The notes under the pieces are model-generated. The model had not been told where the DNA came from, ran no database searches, and saw only the letters and a list, made by a program, of their open reading frames with translations. Positions 1 through 10,421 of a DNA stretch of 64,000 nt are shown here, piece after piece. The DNA is taken from positions 8,999,501-9,063,500 of the forward strand of contig CANTUQ010000043.1 of NCBI GenBank assembly GCA_947683425.1, written 5' to 3'. The DNA is from Excoecaria cochinchinensis (taxonomy: Eukaryota; Streptophyta; Magnoliopsida; Malpighiales; Euphorbiaceae). Position numbers and translations under genes: made by a program. Numbering within the stretch: position 1 is the stretch's first letter; the number at the start of each line of letters is the position of its first letter.

Positions 1-1020
1 ACATAGGAGATTTGACCAAAACAGAATATTAACAAGCATGATACTTTAGTCTAATTCCCTTCTTAAGAATACAAATTTTCTGCTAGCTCTTACTTTTACT
101 TCTCTTTTTTTTTTCTTTTCTAGGATAGCAAGAGAATTTAGCATGGGTGCATTTTACGCTCCATCCCATACTTAAGTAAATTTTGATGTACATCTTGCTT
201 GTCCTATTTATTTTGTTTTATATTGTTTATGTATAGACTAGCATAATTAATACTAAGTAAAACAAACAAGGGAATTTTAATTCTTGCTACTTTATGCTTG
301 TCAATAATGACATCTCCAATACTATATCAATACTAAGCCCTCCACAATATGGGTAAGCAACAGAAATAGGGCCTTGTCCAAGCAAAAATATTGGGTTATT
401 TATATGTTTAAAAAAAAAACAACAAAAACAGGATATAGGCTCAAAGTTGGCTACCTAAAGTTAAAAGGTAAGGAATTGAAAAGTAAGCAAAAAATAGTTA
501 ATTCTAAGTGCCCTTATCATATCCCGTGTACATCCCATACTAAAATGCAGTCTCAAAATTTACCACAAACAAGTTTTGGAGGATATGGCATAATAAGGCT
601 CTTATACAAAGAAAAATTAGTGTATAAGGCTTCAAAAGCTCACATGGCTATAGGTCAAACTATCATAAGCAATAAATTGGCAAAACAATCTTTATTTACA
701 TGTAAAAAGATACCTAACTTAAAAAGAACCTACACCAAAGTGTTTTGCTAAGTCATACCCTTCACTATGTACAACAAAATGCTAAAGGAAAACAAATAAT
801 GAAAATGGTCAAAAAGTTACTATCGAGGCTAATGGCTAAAAATATAAAACCTATACATGCTCTAATTCCCAAATAATCATCAAATACTAAACTCCAAAAC
901 AATCTAAAAACATACAAGCATAACAATTCTTACCTAAATCTAGCAATTCATGCAAAACACAAGCTACACTACTCATACATAAACAAGAGTATGTATATAT
1001 ACATGCATAACAACAAAAAC
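1..1020 (-). other. Athila 3' non-coding region
   Basis: AT-rich sequence downstream (minus strand) of the env-position ORF and the G-tract. No convincing gene is visible; the small frame at 374-751 on the plus strand has no recognisable domain and biased composition. It does not resemble the LTR at 9078-10412, so the 3' LTR must lie further left, outside the window. Athila elements typically have long non-coding stretches here. Confidence 0.6.
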
Positions 1021-1023
1021 AGA

Positions 1024-1037
1024 CCCCCCCCCCCCCC
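1024..1037 (-). other. Polypurine-like G tract (14 G on the minus strand)
   Basis: A run of 14 C on the plus strand, which reads AAGTGTG followed by G14 on the minus strand, about 140 bp downstream of the env-position ORF stop. G-rich tracts of this kind follow the extra ORF in Athila-type elements. Because the next kilobase is not the LTR, this may be an internal tract and not the PPT that borders U3. Confidence 0.45.
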
Positions 1038-1177
1038 ACACTTGAAGGACACAATGTCCCCATTGTGTAAAAGGAATAAACTAAATAAACAAACAATCAT
1101 AAAAAACACACAAATGAACACAAAACAAACAAAACTAAGAAAATGAATAAAAATGGAGAAAAGTGGAAGAGACAAAC

Positions 1178-2434
1178 TCAAAAACTCCCACTAGGGGAGC
1201 TTGGTGGAGATGGAGAAAGATCCACATTTTGCTTGCGGAAAAAATTGAGGAGCTTGCGACCCAAACTCTTTTGATTTTTAAGCACAACCCTCACATCTGT
1301 TTCAAGCACATCCATTTGCGCTGCCATACTTTGATTGGCGGCCTCAATACCATCCAATCTTTGTAAAACCGGCTCCAAATCAACAGCAGCGCCACTAACA
1401 TTCCTCCCCTCATCAGCATCAACACCAGCAGCGGCCTCGTCCTCACCCAAGGAGTCACGAGCATCAGCTGCTAAGGCTGATTCACGTGCCCTTTCATGTG
1501 GCACACTAGGTCCAGCCACACTAGGTTCACCTGCAAAACGATCAACAAACCTTGGGGGCCAAGCTCCCTTGGTTAAAATATTACCTCTCCGCAAGTAGAC
1601 AACATCAAGCAAAGGAATTGATTCATTTTCAGCCATGATAAAATTATTCAAATCACCCATGCATCCCAAAATAATACCAGTCACCATATGGCACATCCCC
1701 ACTGATTTACTACGAGCAATAGATGCATGGTAAAGACCATCTAAAATGAAATCAATGGAATTAGGGGTTTTACGGGATTGCAATAGGTCTAAGACAAATA
1801 AATCCTTGGTTTGAACCTTGGTACTCTCTACCCTCTCATACATAGCATGACAAAAAAACTTATGAAAAAGCATCAATGCATTATCTTTGATTTGCCTGTT
1901 AGTAGAATTCTTATTATTAAAATGCTCTAATCCAGACAATCTATTCCAAACATGTGAAGGTTGAAAAATATATGAATCAAAACATTTTCCATTTAACGGG
2001 AAACCAAACCAAGAATGCAAATCATCATAGCTAAAGGTATGATTTACGCCCTGATGTCTAAATTTCATAGAATCCCTACGTTTATCCAAATAATCTAGTG
2101 TGACAAAAAACTCTACAGCCCATTCTTTCCTCACAGGTAATGAGAAAGTGATAAATTTTCCCCATTTCATATATTTAAGAAAACTATTAATTTGATCCTG
2201 CAAGCCCATCGTATTCAAAATTGCAAAATCCAAAGCCCACATACCAACATAAGTTTTCTTGGCAAAATATTGAAAATTTTCACCCTCTTCATCAGAAAAG
2301 ATGGGAAAAGGACAATCATACATATTTTAAAAGTAAATGGATGCAGGGGTAGAATCTTCATCTTGTGTGCTTGACTCTCCCATACGCCTCTTTCCCTTGC
2401 TCTTGTCTCCAAAATGCTTAGTCCTCGCCATCAT
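1178..2434 (-). pseudogene. ATHILA ORF-1-like protein in env position
   Basis: Function of this family is unproven; it is usually called env-like because of its position, but the protein here shows no clear signal peptide or transmembrane segment. The long open frame is 2323-1178 (381 codons). The same frame extends upstream to ATG codons at 2434 and 2431, giving a basic leader beginning MMARTK, but is broken by a TAA at 2329-2327, so the true start is probably 2434. The N-terminal two thirds is the globular ATHILA ORF-1 type domain (motifs such as WAVEFFVTLD, FSYDDLHSWFGFP, GMCHMVTGIILGCMGDLN). The C-terminal third is low-complexity Ala/Asp-rich followed by a short coiled coil (LDGIEAANQSMAAQMDVLE). 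In Athila elements this gene is normally expressed from a spliced RNA. Confidence 0.75.
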
Positions 2435-3113
2435 AAAATCGTTTCACCACTTGATGAACAAAATAAAAATAAAAAGAAATAAAAGAAAAGAGCAGGAAAC
2501 TAGAGAAGAAGAAATACGTGATTTGCGTGAGGAAGTTGGAGAGAATCGTGAGGAAGATTTTGAGAGAGAAGAGAGAAATTAAGTAGAAGAAAACCGAAAA
2601 GGCAAAAGAAATTAGAAAGAAAGAGTAATTAGGGTAGATAAAAGGGAAGTTAAGGAAATAAATGAGATCCCAACGGTTAGTTTGACCAACAAATTCAAAA
2701 TCCGCGTTCTGTCGCGACGTCGCGATAGAAGCAATTTGAAAAATTAGCGCGCCGCGATATACGTCGCGACATCGCGACAATTGATTCACGCTCGCCATCG
2801 CGACCTCGTGACATAGTCGCACTCACGACAGAAAGAAAATTGAAAAACCAAAAAGGAGTTGTCGCGATGATACTCACCGTCGCGCCGTCGCGATGAAATC
2901 TATAATACACTTTCCCCTTTCTATCGCGCTCGCGACAGAAAGAAAACTGAAAAATCAAATTTCCTTCCCTTTCAAAAACATCACACGAAGATAAATAAAA
3001 TGAACTTACATATTAAAAACATCTATAGAACAAAAAGAATTACATTAGTACATATAATTATCACACATAAAATACAACAATTAACTAAAAAGAACAATAA
3101 AACCAAGTAACCA
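2435..3113 (-). other. Athila pol-to-ORF spacer with GC-rich palindrome cluster
   Basis: Non-coding stretch between the integrase stop and the env-position ORF. Positions 2705-2940 hold many copies of TCGCGA-type motifs (for example GTCGCGACGTCGCGAT) in otherwise AT-rich DNA, matching clusters in the LTR and the gag-protease linker of the same element. Open frames here on the minus strand (2418-2822, 2695-2958) are composition artefacts with no domain. The rest is AT-rich with nothing recognisable. Confidence 0.6.
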
Positions 3114-4421
3114 TCAAACCATTTTTAAAGAAAGAAATGAAACTTCCCTTCCATGAAATGTTTCCTCCAAATACACCTTACATCTTTTACCATTGGCTTT
3201 AAATAACTCCCCTTTTCCATTATTTAGCTCTAAAAACCCTTGATCAAAAACATGGGTGACTTCAAAGGGTCCACTCCATCTAGATCTTAATTTTCTAGGG
3301 AAGAGTTTCAATCTAGAATTATACAATAAAACCTTGTCCCCAATATTAAAATTTTTAATCCGGATATGTGCATCATGCCATTTTTTAGTCCTTTCTTTAT
3401 ATATTTTAGCATTTTCAAATGCAAGAAGTCTCAATTCATCTAGCTCATTTAATTGTAAACATCTTTTGACACTTGCATATTTAAGATCATAATTCAAAGT
3501 TCTAATGGCCCAATATGCTTTGTGCTCTAACTCCACAGGTAAATGACATGCTTTTCCATAAACCATCCTATATGGTGTCATACCAATTGGTGCTTTAAAT
3601 GCTGTGCGATATGCCCACAAAGCATCATCTAATTTATGTGCCCAATCCTTTCTCGAAGTAGAGACTCTTTTTTCTAATATCCACTTTAACTCCCTATTGG
3701 ACACTTCCACTTGACCACTTGTTTGTGGGTGATATGGTGTAGCTACCCTATGATGCACACCATATTTATGCAATAAAGAATCAAAAGAACAGTTAATGAA
3801 ATGCTTACCTCCATCACTTATGATGGCTCTTGGCACTCCAAATCTTGAGAAAAGTTTCTTCAAAAATTTGATCACCACCTTTGAATCATTGGTAGGTGTG
3901 GCTTTGGCTTCAACCCATTTTGATACATAATCAACTCCAACCAAAATGTAGTTTTGACCAAAAGAAGTAGGGAAGGGACCCATGAAGTCTATCCCCCACA
4001 CATCAAACACTTCAACTTCCAATATGTTATTCAAAGGCATCTCATCCCTTTTCCCAATATTACCAGCCCTTTGACATTTATCACATTTGGCTACATACAT
4101 CTTTGCATCATGAAATAAAGTTGGCCAAAAGAATCCACATTCAAGCACTCTAGATGCAGTTTTATTGGCACCATTATGACCCGAATACAATTCAGAATGA
4201 CAATGCATCAAGATGTTTTGATAATCCTCCTCACTTATACAACGACGAATTATACCATCCCCACCTATCTTAAACAAGTAAGGCTCTTCCCAAAGATAAT
4301 TTTTAACATCACTAAAGAATTTCTTCTTTTGTTGCCATGTCAAATTTTCAGGTACAATTCCAGCAACAAGATAGTTAGCAAAATCAGCATACCAAGGTAC
4401 ATGCATATTCAAAATTGACAT
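3114..4421 (-). pseudogene. Athila integrase
   Basis: Integrase inserts the reverse-transcribed DNA into the genome. An HHCC zinc-binding region is visible (HCHSELYSGH ... CDKC), followed by the catalytic core with Asp in GIDFMGPF, Asp in ISDGGKHF and Glu in GQVEVSNRE, then a C-terminal domain with the family motif RWSGPFEV. The 435-codon frame is in phase with the RT/RNase H frame upstream and is separated from it only by one stop at 4425-4427, so both were one polyprotein. All key residues of the integrase are present, but it cannot be made as part of an intact Pol. Confidence 0.9.
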
Positions 4422-4424
4422 TAA

Positions 4425-5580
4425 TTACTCATCCGAAAACGATTCATTAATTTCAATACCATCACCTAAAGTTTGTTCATTGCTTTCTAACCTAGACAAA
4501 TAGTCAGCAACAAGATTTTCACTTCCATTTTTGTCTTTAATTAAAAGGTCAAACTCTTGCAATAACAATACCCAACGAATCAACCTAGGTTTAGCATCTT
4601 TCTTTGCAAATAAATACCTCAATGCAGCATGATCAGTATAGATTATGACTTTAGAACCCAACAAGTAAGATCTAAACTTGTCACATGCATAAACCACAAC
4701 TAATATTTCTTTTTCAGTTGTTGTATAATTAACTTGAGGAGGAGACAAAGTATGACTAGCATAATAAATCACATGCAAATTCTTACCATGTCTTTGACCT
4801 AATACACAACCCACAGCAAGATCGCTTGCCTCACACATAATCTCAAATGGCAATTCCCAATTAGGAGTAGCAATAATAGGAGCACTTATAAGGGCCTTCT
4901 TCAAAGTATCAAAAGCATGCATACATTCTTTAGAAAATTCAAAAGAAACATCCTTAACTAGCAAATTAGTTAAAGGTTTAGCAATTAAAGAAAAATCCTT
5001 TATAAATCTTCTATAAAATCCAGCATGCCCAAGAAAAGATCTTACCCCCTTAAGTGTAGTGTGTGGAGGTAACTTCTCAATTAATTCTGTTTTTGCTCTA
5101 TCAACCTCAATACCCCTACTTGAAATTTTGTGCCCTAAGACTATCCCTTCATCTACCATAAAATGGCATTTCTCCCAATTAAGAACCAAGTTAGTTTCTT
5201 CACATCTAGCCAAAACTTTGTCTAAATTTTGTAAACAAAGCTCAAATGAATCCCCATATACAGAAAAGTCATCCATGAAAACTTCCATTATATCCTCTAT
5301 CATGTCTCCAAAAATTGAAGTCATACATCTTTGAAATGTGGTTGGGGGCATTACAAAGGCCAAAAGGCATTCGCCTATAAGCAAAGGTTCCATAAGGACA
5401 AGTAAATGTGGTTTTCTCTTGGTCACTAGGGTAGACAAAAATTTGGAAATACCTTGAATATCCATCAAGAAAACAGTAATGAGAATGGCCAGCAATTCTT
5501 TCTAGCATTTGGTCAATGAATGGTAAAGGAAAATGATCCTTTCTAGTGGCCAAATTAAGCTTCCTATAATCTATACACAC
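4425..5580 (-). pseudogene. Athila reverse transcriptase and RNase H
   Basis: The first half (5580-5269) has CIDYRKLN, FLDGYSRYFQI and YRRMPFGLCNAP, the conserved fingers/palm blocks of Ty3 RT. A frame change near 5330 leads to the second half (5495-4425), which has the catalytic FMDDFSVYG box, LGHKIS, and RNase H with EASDLAVGCVLGQ, TEKEILVVVYA and YTDHAALRYL. The RT start overlaps the end of the protease frame, with a second frame change near 5580. Two frameshifts plus the terminal stop make it non-functional. It is the middle of a gag-pol polyprotein read on the minus strand. Confidence 0.9.
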
Positions 5581-6782
5581 CCTCCAACAGTGGTTCTAGT
5601 TGGAATTAAATCTCCATTCCCATTCCTTACTATCGTCATACCCCCCTTCTTTGGAACAAAATATATTGGACTCACCCAATCACTATCCGAAATTGGATAG
5701 ATGATTCCAGCATCAAGCAACTTAATAACTTCTTTTTTCACTACCTCTTTCATATGAGGGTTAAGCCTCCTTTGTCTATCAGCCTTTGGTTGACATTCAT
5801 CTTCCATATTTATCCTATGCATGACAACATTAGGACTAATACCCTTCAAATCAGATATTTGCCATCCAATACTTTTTATCCTTTTTCTAACAACTTCTAA
5901 TAATGCATGCTCTTGTTCTTTATTGAGTTTATTAGAAATAATAATAGGCAAAGTATGATTAGGTCCAAGAAAAGCGTACCTCAAATGATTTGGTAGTTCC
6001 ATTAGATCAACATTTGGAGGACTTTCAATTGAAGGTGGTAAAGGTGCTTTATTACGATAAAGAGGTTCACTTCTAAAGCTTTCTTGCTCTACCTCTTTAT
6101 GAACTTCCTCCTCCATTTGGACTTCCTCTTCATCTGCATTTTCTAATACTTCCACAACACACGCATCAATGATATCTATTTTCATGCACACATTTTCATC
6201 CATTGGGTATTTTAGTGCCCTATCTATTTGATATTTAACACTATCATCCCCTACTCTTAAGACTAATGTGCCCTCATAGACATCAACTAAAGCCCTACCA
6301 GTCCTCATGAAAGGTCTACCCAATATCAAGGGACATTTCTCATCATATGCAAAATCTAAAATGACAAAATCAGCAGGCAAAATAAATTTATCCACTTTTA
6401 CAAGCACATCTTCAACTATTCCATATGGTTTCTTAATAAATTGATCAGATAATTGCAAAACCATGGAAGTAGGTTTAACATAATCTAAACCCAACTTTTT
6501 AAAGATAGAATAAGGCATGAGATTAATACTTACCCCCAAATCACACAAGCACTTAGGAAACTCAACATCCCCTAAGATACATGGAATGGTGAAACTACCA
6601 TTATCTTTAAGCTTTGTAGGCAAATTATTTGTGATTATAGAACTACATGCTTCAGTCAATGCAATAGTGGATATATCCTCCCAACTTCTTTTCTTAGAAA
6701 TTAATTCTTTAAGAAATTTTGCATAATTGGGAATTTGTGATATGGCCTCAATAAAATTCAAATTTATGTGCAAATGCTTCAA
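5571..6782 (-). pseudogene. Athila aspartic protease and protease-RT linker
   Basis: The retroviral-type aspartic protease (around residues 50-170 of the 403-codon frame) has IPCILGDVEFPKCLCDLGVS, where the active site reads DLGVS in place of the more usual D-L/T/S-G-A/S, and later LILGRPFMRT. An acidic linker of alternating Glu/Val follows, then the RT N-terminus (LLDAGIIYPISDSDWVSP). The frame ends at 5571 where RT continues in another phase. It would cleave the Gag-Pol polyprotein inside virus-like particles. The upstream linker (6783-7792) is interrupted by the inverted duplication. Confidence 0.88.
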
Positions 6783-6908
6783 TTTATCAATAAAAGATTG
6801 GAATTGCTTATCTTGGTTTTGTCTCTTTAGGCGTTGAGGAAATGGTGGGCAAGGTTGAAATGCCTTAGGAAAATCAGCTTTTGAAGTCCCTTCTGTTGCG
6901 ACCGCGAC

Positions 6909-7792
6909 AGAGGTTAAGATGGATAGGTTCTTGGAAGGGATTAATATGAAATTTAATTCACAAGAGGAGAACCAAAAGAGGCTGAAAAATAAGTTTGATC
7001 AGATCACAAAGAATCAAGCCTCATCCATTCATAACTTAGAAGTGCAAATTGGGCAATTAGCAAAGGCTTTACCCTCAAGATTACAAGGTACTTTACCAAG
7101 TAATACGGAGGAGAACCCAAGGGAACATCTAACAGCCATCAATTTGAGGTCAGGTAAATCTTACACCAATGAATTTGTTATTACTAACAAGAATGGAGCA
7201 TTTCAGGAAAATAAAAAGAAGAATGACTCTTTTGTCGCGAGCGTGACGCCTGTCGCGATCGCGACAGAGGAGAAGCCGAGCAATGTCGCGGTCGCGGTAC
7301 CTGTCGCGAGTAAGCCGATGGAAGGAGAGCATTCTGTCGTGATCGCGATATTGCTCGATCGCGAAAGAATGCTCTCCTTCCACCGGCTTACTCGCAACAG
7401 GTACCGTGACCGCGACATTGCTCAGCTTCTCCTCTGTCGCGATCGCGACAGGCATCGCGCTCACGACAGAAGAGTCATTCTTCTTTTTATTTTCCTGAAA
7501 TTCTCCATTCTTGTTAGTAATAACAAATTCATTGGTGTAAGATTTACCTGACCTCAAATTGATGGCTTTTAGATGTTCCCTTGGGTTCTCCTCCGTATTA
7601 CTTGGTAAAGTACCTTGTAATCTTAAGGGTAAAGCCTTTGCTAATTGCCCAATTTGCACTTCTAAGTTATGAATGGATGAGGCTTGATTCTTTGTGATCT
7701 GATCAAACTTATTTTCCAGCCTCTTTTGGTTCTCCTCTTGTGAATTAAATTTCATATTAATCCCTTCCAAGAACCTATCCATCTTAACCTCT
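6909..7792. repeat. Large inverted duplication (two 442-bp arms) in the Athila gag-protease linker
   Basis: The two arms, 6909-7350 and 7351-7792, are reverse complements: each starts with the same ATGGATAGG codons at 6919 (+) and 7782 (-), and each reads MDRFLEGINMKFNSQEEN and onward on opposite strands. The minus-strand arm is in frame with gag, so it is the original and the left arm is the inverted copy. The copies differ at about a dozen or more amino-acid positions (for example K/E, S/L and T/K changes). The centre is a roughly 30-bp non-matching loop made of GATCGCGA-type motif. The duplication destroys the reading frame between gag and protease. Confidence 0.9.
7233..7480. repeat. GC-rich palindromic motif cluster inside the gag-protease linker
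   Basis: Copies of CTGTCGCGATCGCGACAG-type sequence are embedded in the coding linker and appear on both arms of the inverted duplication. In the gag frame the motif encodes runs such as PVAIATE and VAVAVPVAS. A further copy sits at 6892-6910, exactly at the outer left edge of the duplication. The same motif appears in the Athila LTR and the pol-ORF spacer. Confidence 0.8.
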
Positions 7793-8925
7793 AAGGCTCC
7801 AAACCTATCTTGAGGTGGTTGAAAACTTACTCATTTATTTTGATTACTACTATTCCCCCATGAAAAATTTGGATGGTTCCTCCATCCAGGGTTATATGTA
7901 TTGGAAAATGGGTTACCTCTTCCTTGCCCTTAGATAAAGCTAACTTGCTCCTCCGTACTATTTATGCCCAAATTACATACCTCACTTGGATGTCCTTGTT
8001 GTCCACAAATATTGCATCTATTTGGTTGACTGCCTCCCATGCCCAAATTATTGAGTTTGTGAGTCAATGCTTCCAATTGAGCTTGCAATGCAACCACTGA
8101 ATCAAGTGCATGAACTCCTCTCACATTAGTAGAATTTGAATCTCTAGTTCTCTCGGTAGGCCACATGCAGTTGTTCATGGACATCTCCTCCAACAATTCA
8201 AATGCCGCTTCAGTAGTTTTTCTCATCAAAGAACCTCCAGCAGCAGCATCAATAGTCCCTCATGTGGTAGGGTTAACTCCATTATAGAATGTTTACATCA
8301 ACGGCTCTCTTGGCAAGTTATGGTGTGGACACATCCTTTGCAATTCCTTGAATCTTTCCCAAGCCTCATATAATGATTCATTGTCATTTTGAGCAAATGT
8401 AGTGATATCCTTTATGATTTTTGCAGTTTTGGCTAAGGAAAAGTATTTTGATAAAAAAGCTTGGGCCAATTGGTCCCAAGTGATTATAGATCCCCTTGTT
8501 AATGAATTCAACCAAGCCTTTGCTTTATCCTTCAAAGTGAATGGAAAAAGCCTAAGCTTAATTGCATCAGCTGAAACCCCATTAATCTTAAAGGTATCAC
8601 ATATTTCAAGAAAGTTGGCCAAATGAGCATTTGGATCCTCATTTGCCAAACCATAGAATTGTATACTATTTTGAATCATTTGTAACAATGAAGGCTTAAT
8701 CTCAAATTGATTTGCATTTACCGTTGGCCTTACCACTCCTTGTTGAGCACCACTCAAAGCAGGTGTGGCAAAGTCCATCAATCTTGGCGAATTTTCTTCA
8801 GCCATGATAATTGGTCTCTTATCCTTGTTCTTCTTTCTATTTGACTTCCGGTTACTTGACAAGAATCTTTCAATTTCAGGATTTAAAGGCTCAAGCTCTT
8901 GTTGTGAACTTCTTGTACTAGGCAT
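7793..8925 (-). pseudogene. Athila Gag
   Basis: Gag forms the virus-like particle and binds the element RNA. The start at 8925 (MPSTRSSQQELEPLN) opens a frame containing the retrotransposon gag domain (ARLRLFPF-like block: IKLRLFPFTLKDKAKAWLNS, then FLSKYF and ERFKELQRMCPHH). It continues in the same frame through stops near 8290 and 8260, then has a nucleocapsid zinc knuckle CNICGQQGHPSEVC (CX2CX4HX4C) near 8010, another stop near 7930, and a further one near 7830. Four in-frame stops and no frameshift suggest decay by point mutation. The C-terminal linker runs into the inverted duplication. Confidence 0.9.
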
Positions 8926-9077
8926 GAACTTCTCAAATCCTGTAAATCACAAACAAAACACAAAGTTACTCTAAATCAAACAAACAAATTAAAACAAAAG
9001 AAAATATTGTAATCCAAAATCATAAATCAATTTTCATAATGGCAAACAACTGTTCCCCGGCAACGGCGCCAAAAACT
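8926..9077 (-). other. Athila 5' leader
   Basis: AT-rich untranslated leader between the 5' LTR and the gag start codon, containing the primer-binding site next to the LTR. Nothing else is visible. Confidence 0.6.
9054..9071 (-). promoter_or_regulatory. Primer-binding site, tRNA-Asp
   Basis: The minus strand reads TGGCGCCGTTGCCGGGGA, an exact complement of the 3' end of plant cytosolic tRNA-Asp(GTC) including CCA (as I know that tRNA). It lies 6 bp inside the LTR end. It fixes the strand of the element and the inner edge of the 5' LTR. Confidence 0.92.
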
Positions 9078-10412
9078 TGTTGAGCATTTTTTATATATAT
9101 GCTTATTGATCGCAAGTATACAGTATACCGCAATAGTACTTAAGATGTCGATCCCACTAGGAACGTTTTTTACACACTATTACTAATCAATTTTAATCTT
9201 GTTTACAATGATAAAATGATGGAAAAGTGATTCTAAACTAATCTAACATGTAAACTAATTAAATCGAGTTTATGAGAATCCAAGAAGATAGAAAAGATTA
9301 ATGATGCTAAATATAAAGATGGAATTTGAATTAATTGTTCTTAATGATTGTAGCATTCTTATCTTGCAAGCCAAGTTGGATAAATTTCCTACTTACTCTC
9401 TCAATATAAATAGGACTGCCTAAAACATACACATATAAGTTTAATTCCAAACTTTCATTTAAGAACTAGATGATTATACATGCAAATCTTAGGAATAGAA
9501 CTCAACCTATAACAACCATTTTAATATTATGATTTCTCAAACAATATCTTGATGATGAATTTCCAATTAGATGTAAGAATGAATTTATTTCTCAATTAAA
9601 CTCAAACTTATAATGATCATAAATAATGTACTAATGAGAAATTCTACAAGTAAGAACACTTGAATTTATATGAACAATAAAATATTTGATATTAACATTC
9701 AAGTTCAGAATTTACATCATAAAAATTACAAAGAAGAATTAAAAGATAAGAATTGAAGAAGGAGATTTCTCAACCCTTTTCAAGTCACCAATTGTAGTCT
9801 TCTTCTTTGTATGCTATCTTCTCTTTAACACATAAACTCTACTTAAGAAAAACTGTTCTAACTTACAGAAAATATTTCAAATGTTCAAATTTTTTTTTAT
9901 ATATATAAATTACAGTTAGAAATAGCATTTATAATACCAACTCATGCCCCTTCAGATGCCGTTCTACAAAGGTTGTAATTGTTGGTGGAAAGGCACAACT
10001 CTTAAAGTTCGAATTTGAACTTTAGTGTCTAACGGATCTTTCTGTTGCGATCGCGACGCCTGTCGCGCTCGCGACAGAGCACGCCTTCATTTTCGCTCGC
10101 CTTTCCTCGCGTGTGCCTTCTCTGCGCCCTGTCGCGACCTCGCGATGCCTTCCCTTGGTCGCGACAGCTTCTCTTCTGCTCTTTCTTCTCTTCTTTCTTG
10201 GTCTTCCCTTAGCGCGTTCTGTCGCGCTCGCGCTGCCTGTTGTTCTCGTGATAGAAGCTTTTCTGCCTTGGCTCATTTCATTTTTCTTTTCTCCATTCAC
10301 TCCATATTTTCTCCATTTTCCTCCTACATACAAAACTCAACAAAACACATAAAACATACCTAATTCCAACAAATAAAAAACACTTAAAACATTACTTCTA
10401 ACCACAAAACAC
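9078..10412 (-). repeat. Athila 5' LTR (outer edge approximate)
   Basis: The inner edge is set by TGTTGAGCA (complement ends ...CA) next to the primer-binding site. The outer edge is estimated at about 10412, just before Tat-type RT sequence begins; no target duplication can be checked because the other end is off the window. The LTR is AT-rich for about 950 bp, then holds the GC-rich palindrome cluster. No host gene is visible in it; plus and minus frames at 10022-10363 are translations of the cluster. Confidence 0.75.
10036..10256. repeat. GC-rich palindromic motif cluster in the Athila LTR
   Basis: Several copies of GTCGCG-type inverted repeats (for example CTGTCGCGCTCGCGACAG at about 10060-10077, CTGTCGCGACCTCGCGAT at 10129, and more around 10160 and 10225) in otherwise AT-rich DNA. 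They lie roughly 150-380 bp from the outer (U3) end of the LTR. Confidence 0.8.
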
Positions 10413-10421
10413 AGATTAATT

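Larger units (their letters stand above)
1..10412 (-). mobile_element. Athila-lineage Ty3/gypsy retrotransposon, 5' LTR plus internal region (3' LTR outside the window)
   Basis: Reading on the minus strand, the order is 5' LTR (about 10412-9078), primer-binding site for tRNA-Asp, gag, protease, RT/RNase H, integrase, then an extra ORF in the env position. That order, the tRNA-Asp primer and the ATHILA ORF-1-like extra gene identify the Athila lineage. The coding region is dead: gag has four in-frame stops, pol has two frameshifts and one stop, the extra ORF has a stop near its start, and the gag-protease linker carries an inverted duplication. The left edge of the window cuts the element before its 3' LTR, so no target duplication can be checked. 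Tat-type pol sequence starts directly at its right edge, so it probably inserted into that element. Confidence 0.9.

Noticed and set aside
374..751. 125-codon plus-strand ORF as a gene
   Set aside because: Lys/Asn/Tyr-rich product without a recognisable domain, in the AT-rich non-coding end of Athila on the opposite strand.
6919..7551. A second, plus-strand gag-like gene
   Set aside because: It is the inverted copy of the minus-strand linker at 7150-7782, not an independent gene.
10022..10363. Arg/Ala-rich ORFs on both strands
   Set aside because: Translations of the TCGCGA palindrome cluster in the Athila LTR; the same kind of frame appears at every such cluster (41754, 43551, 45649).
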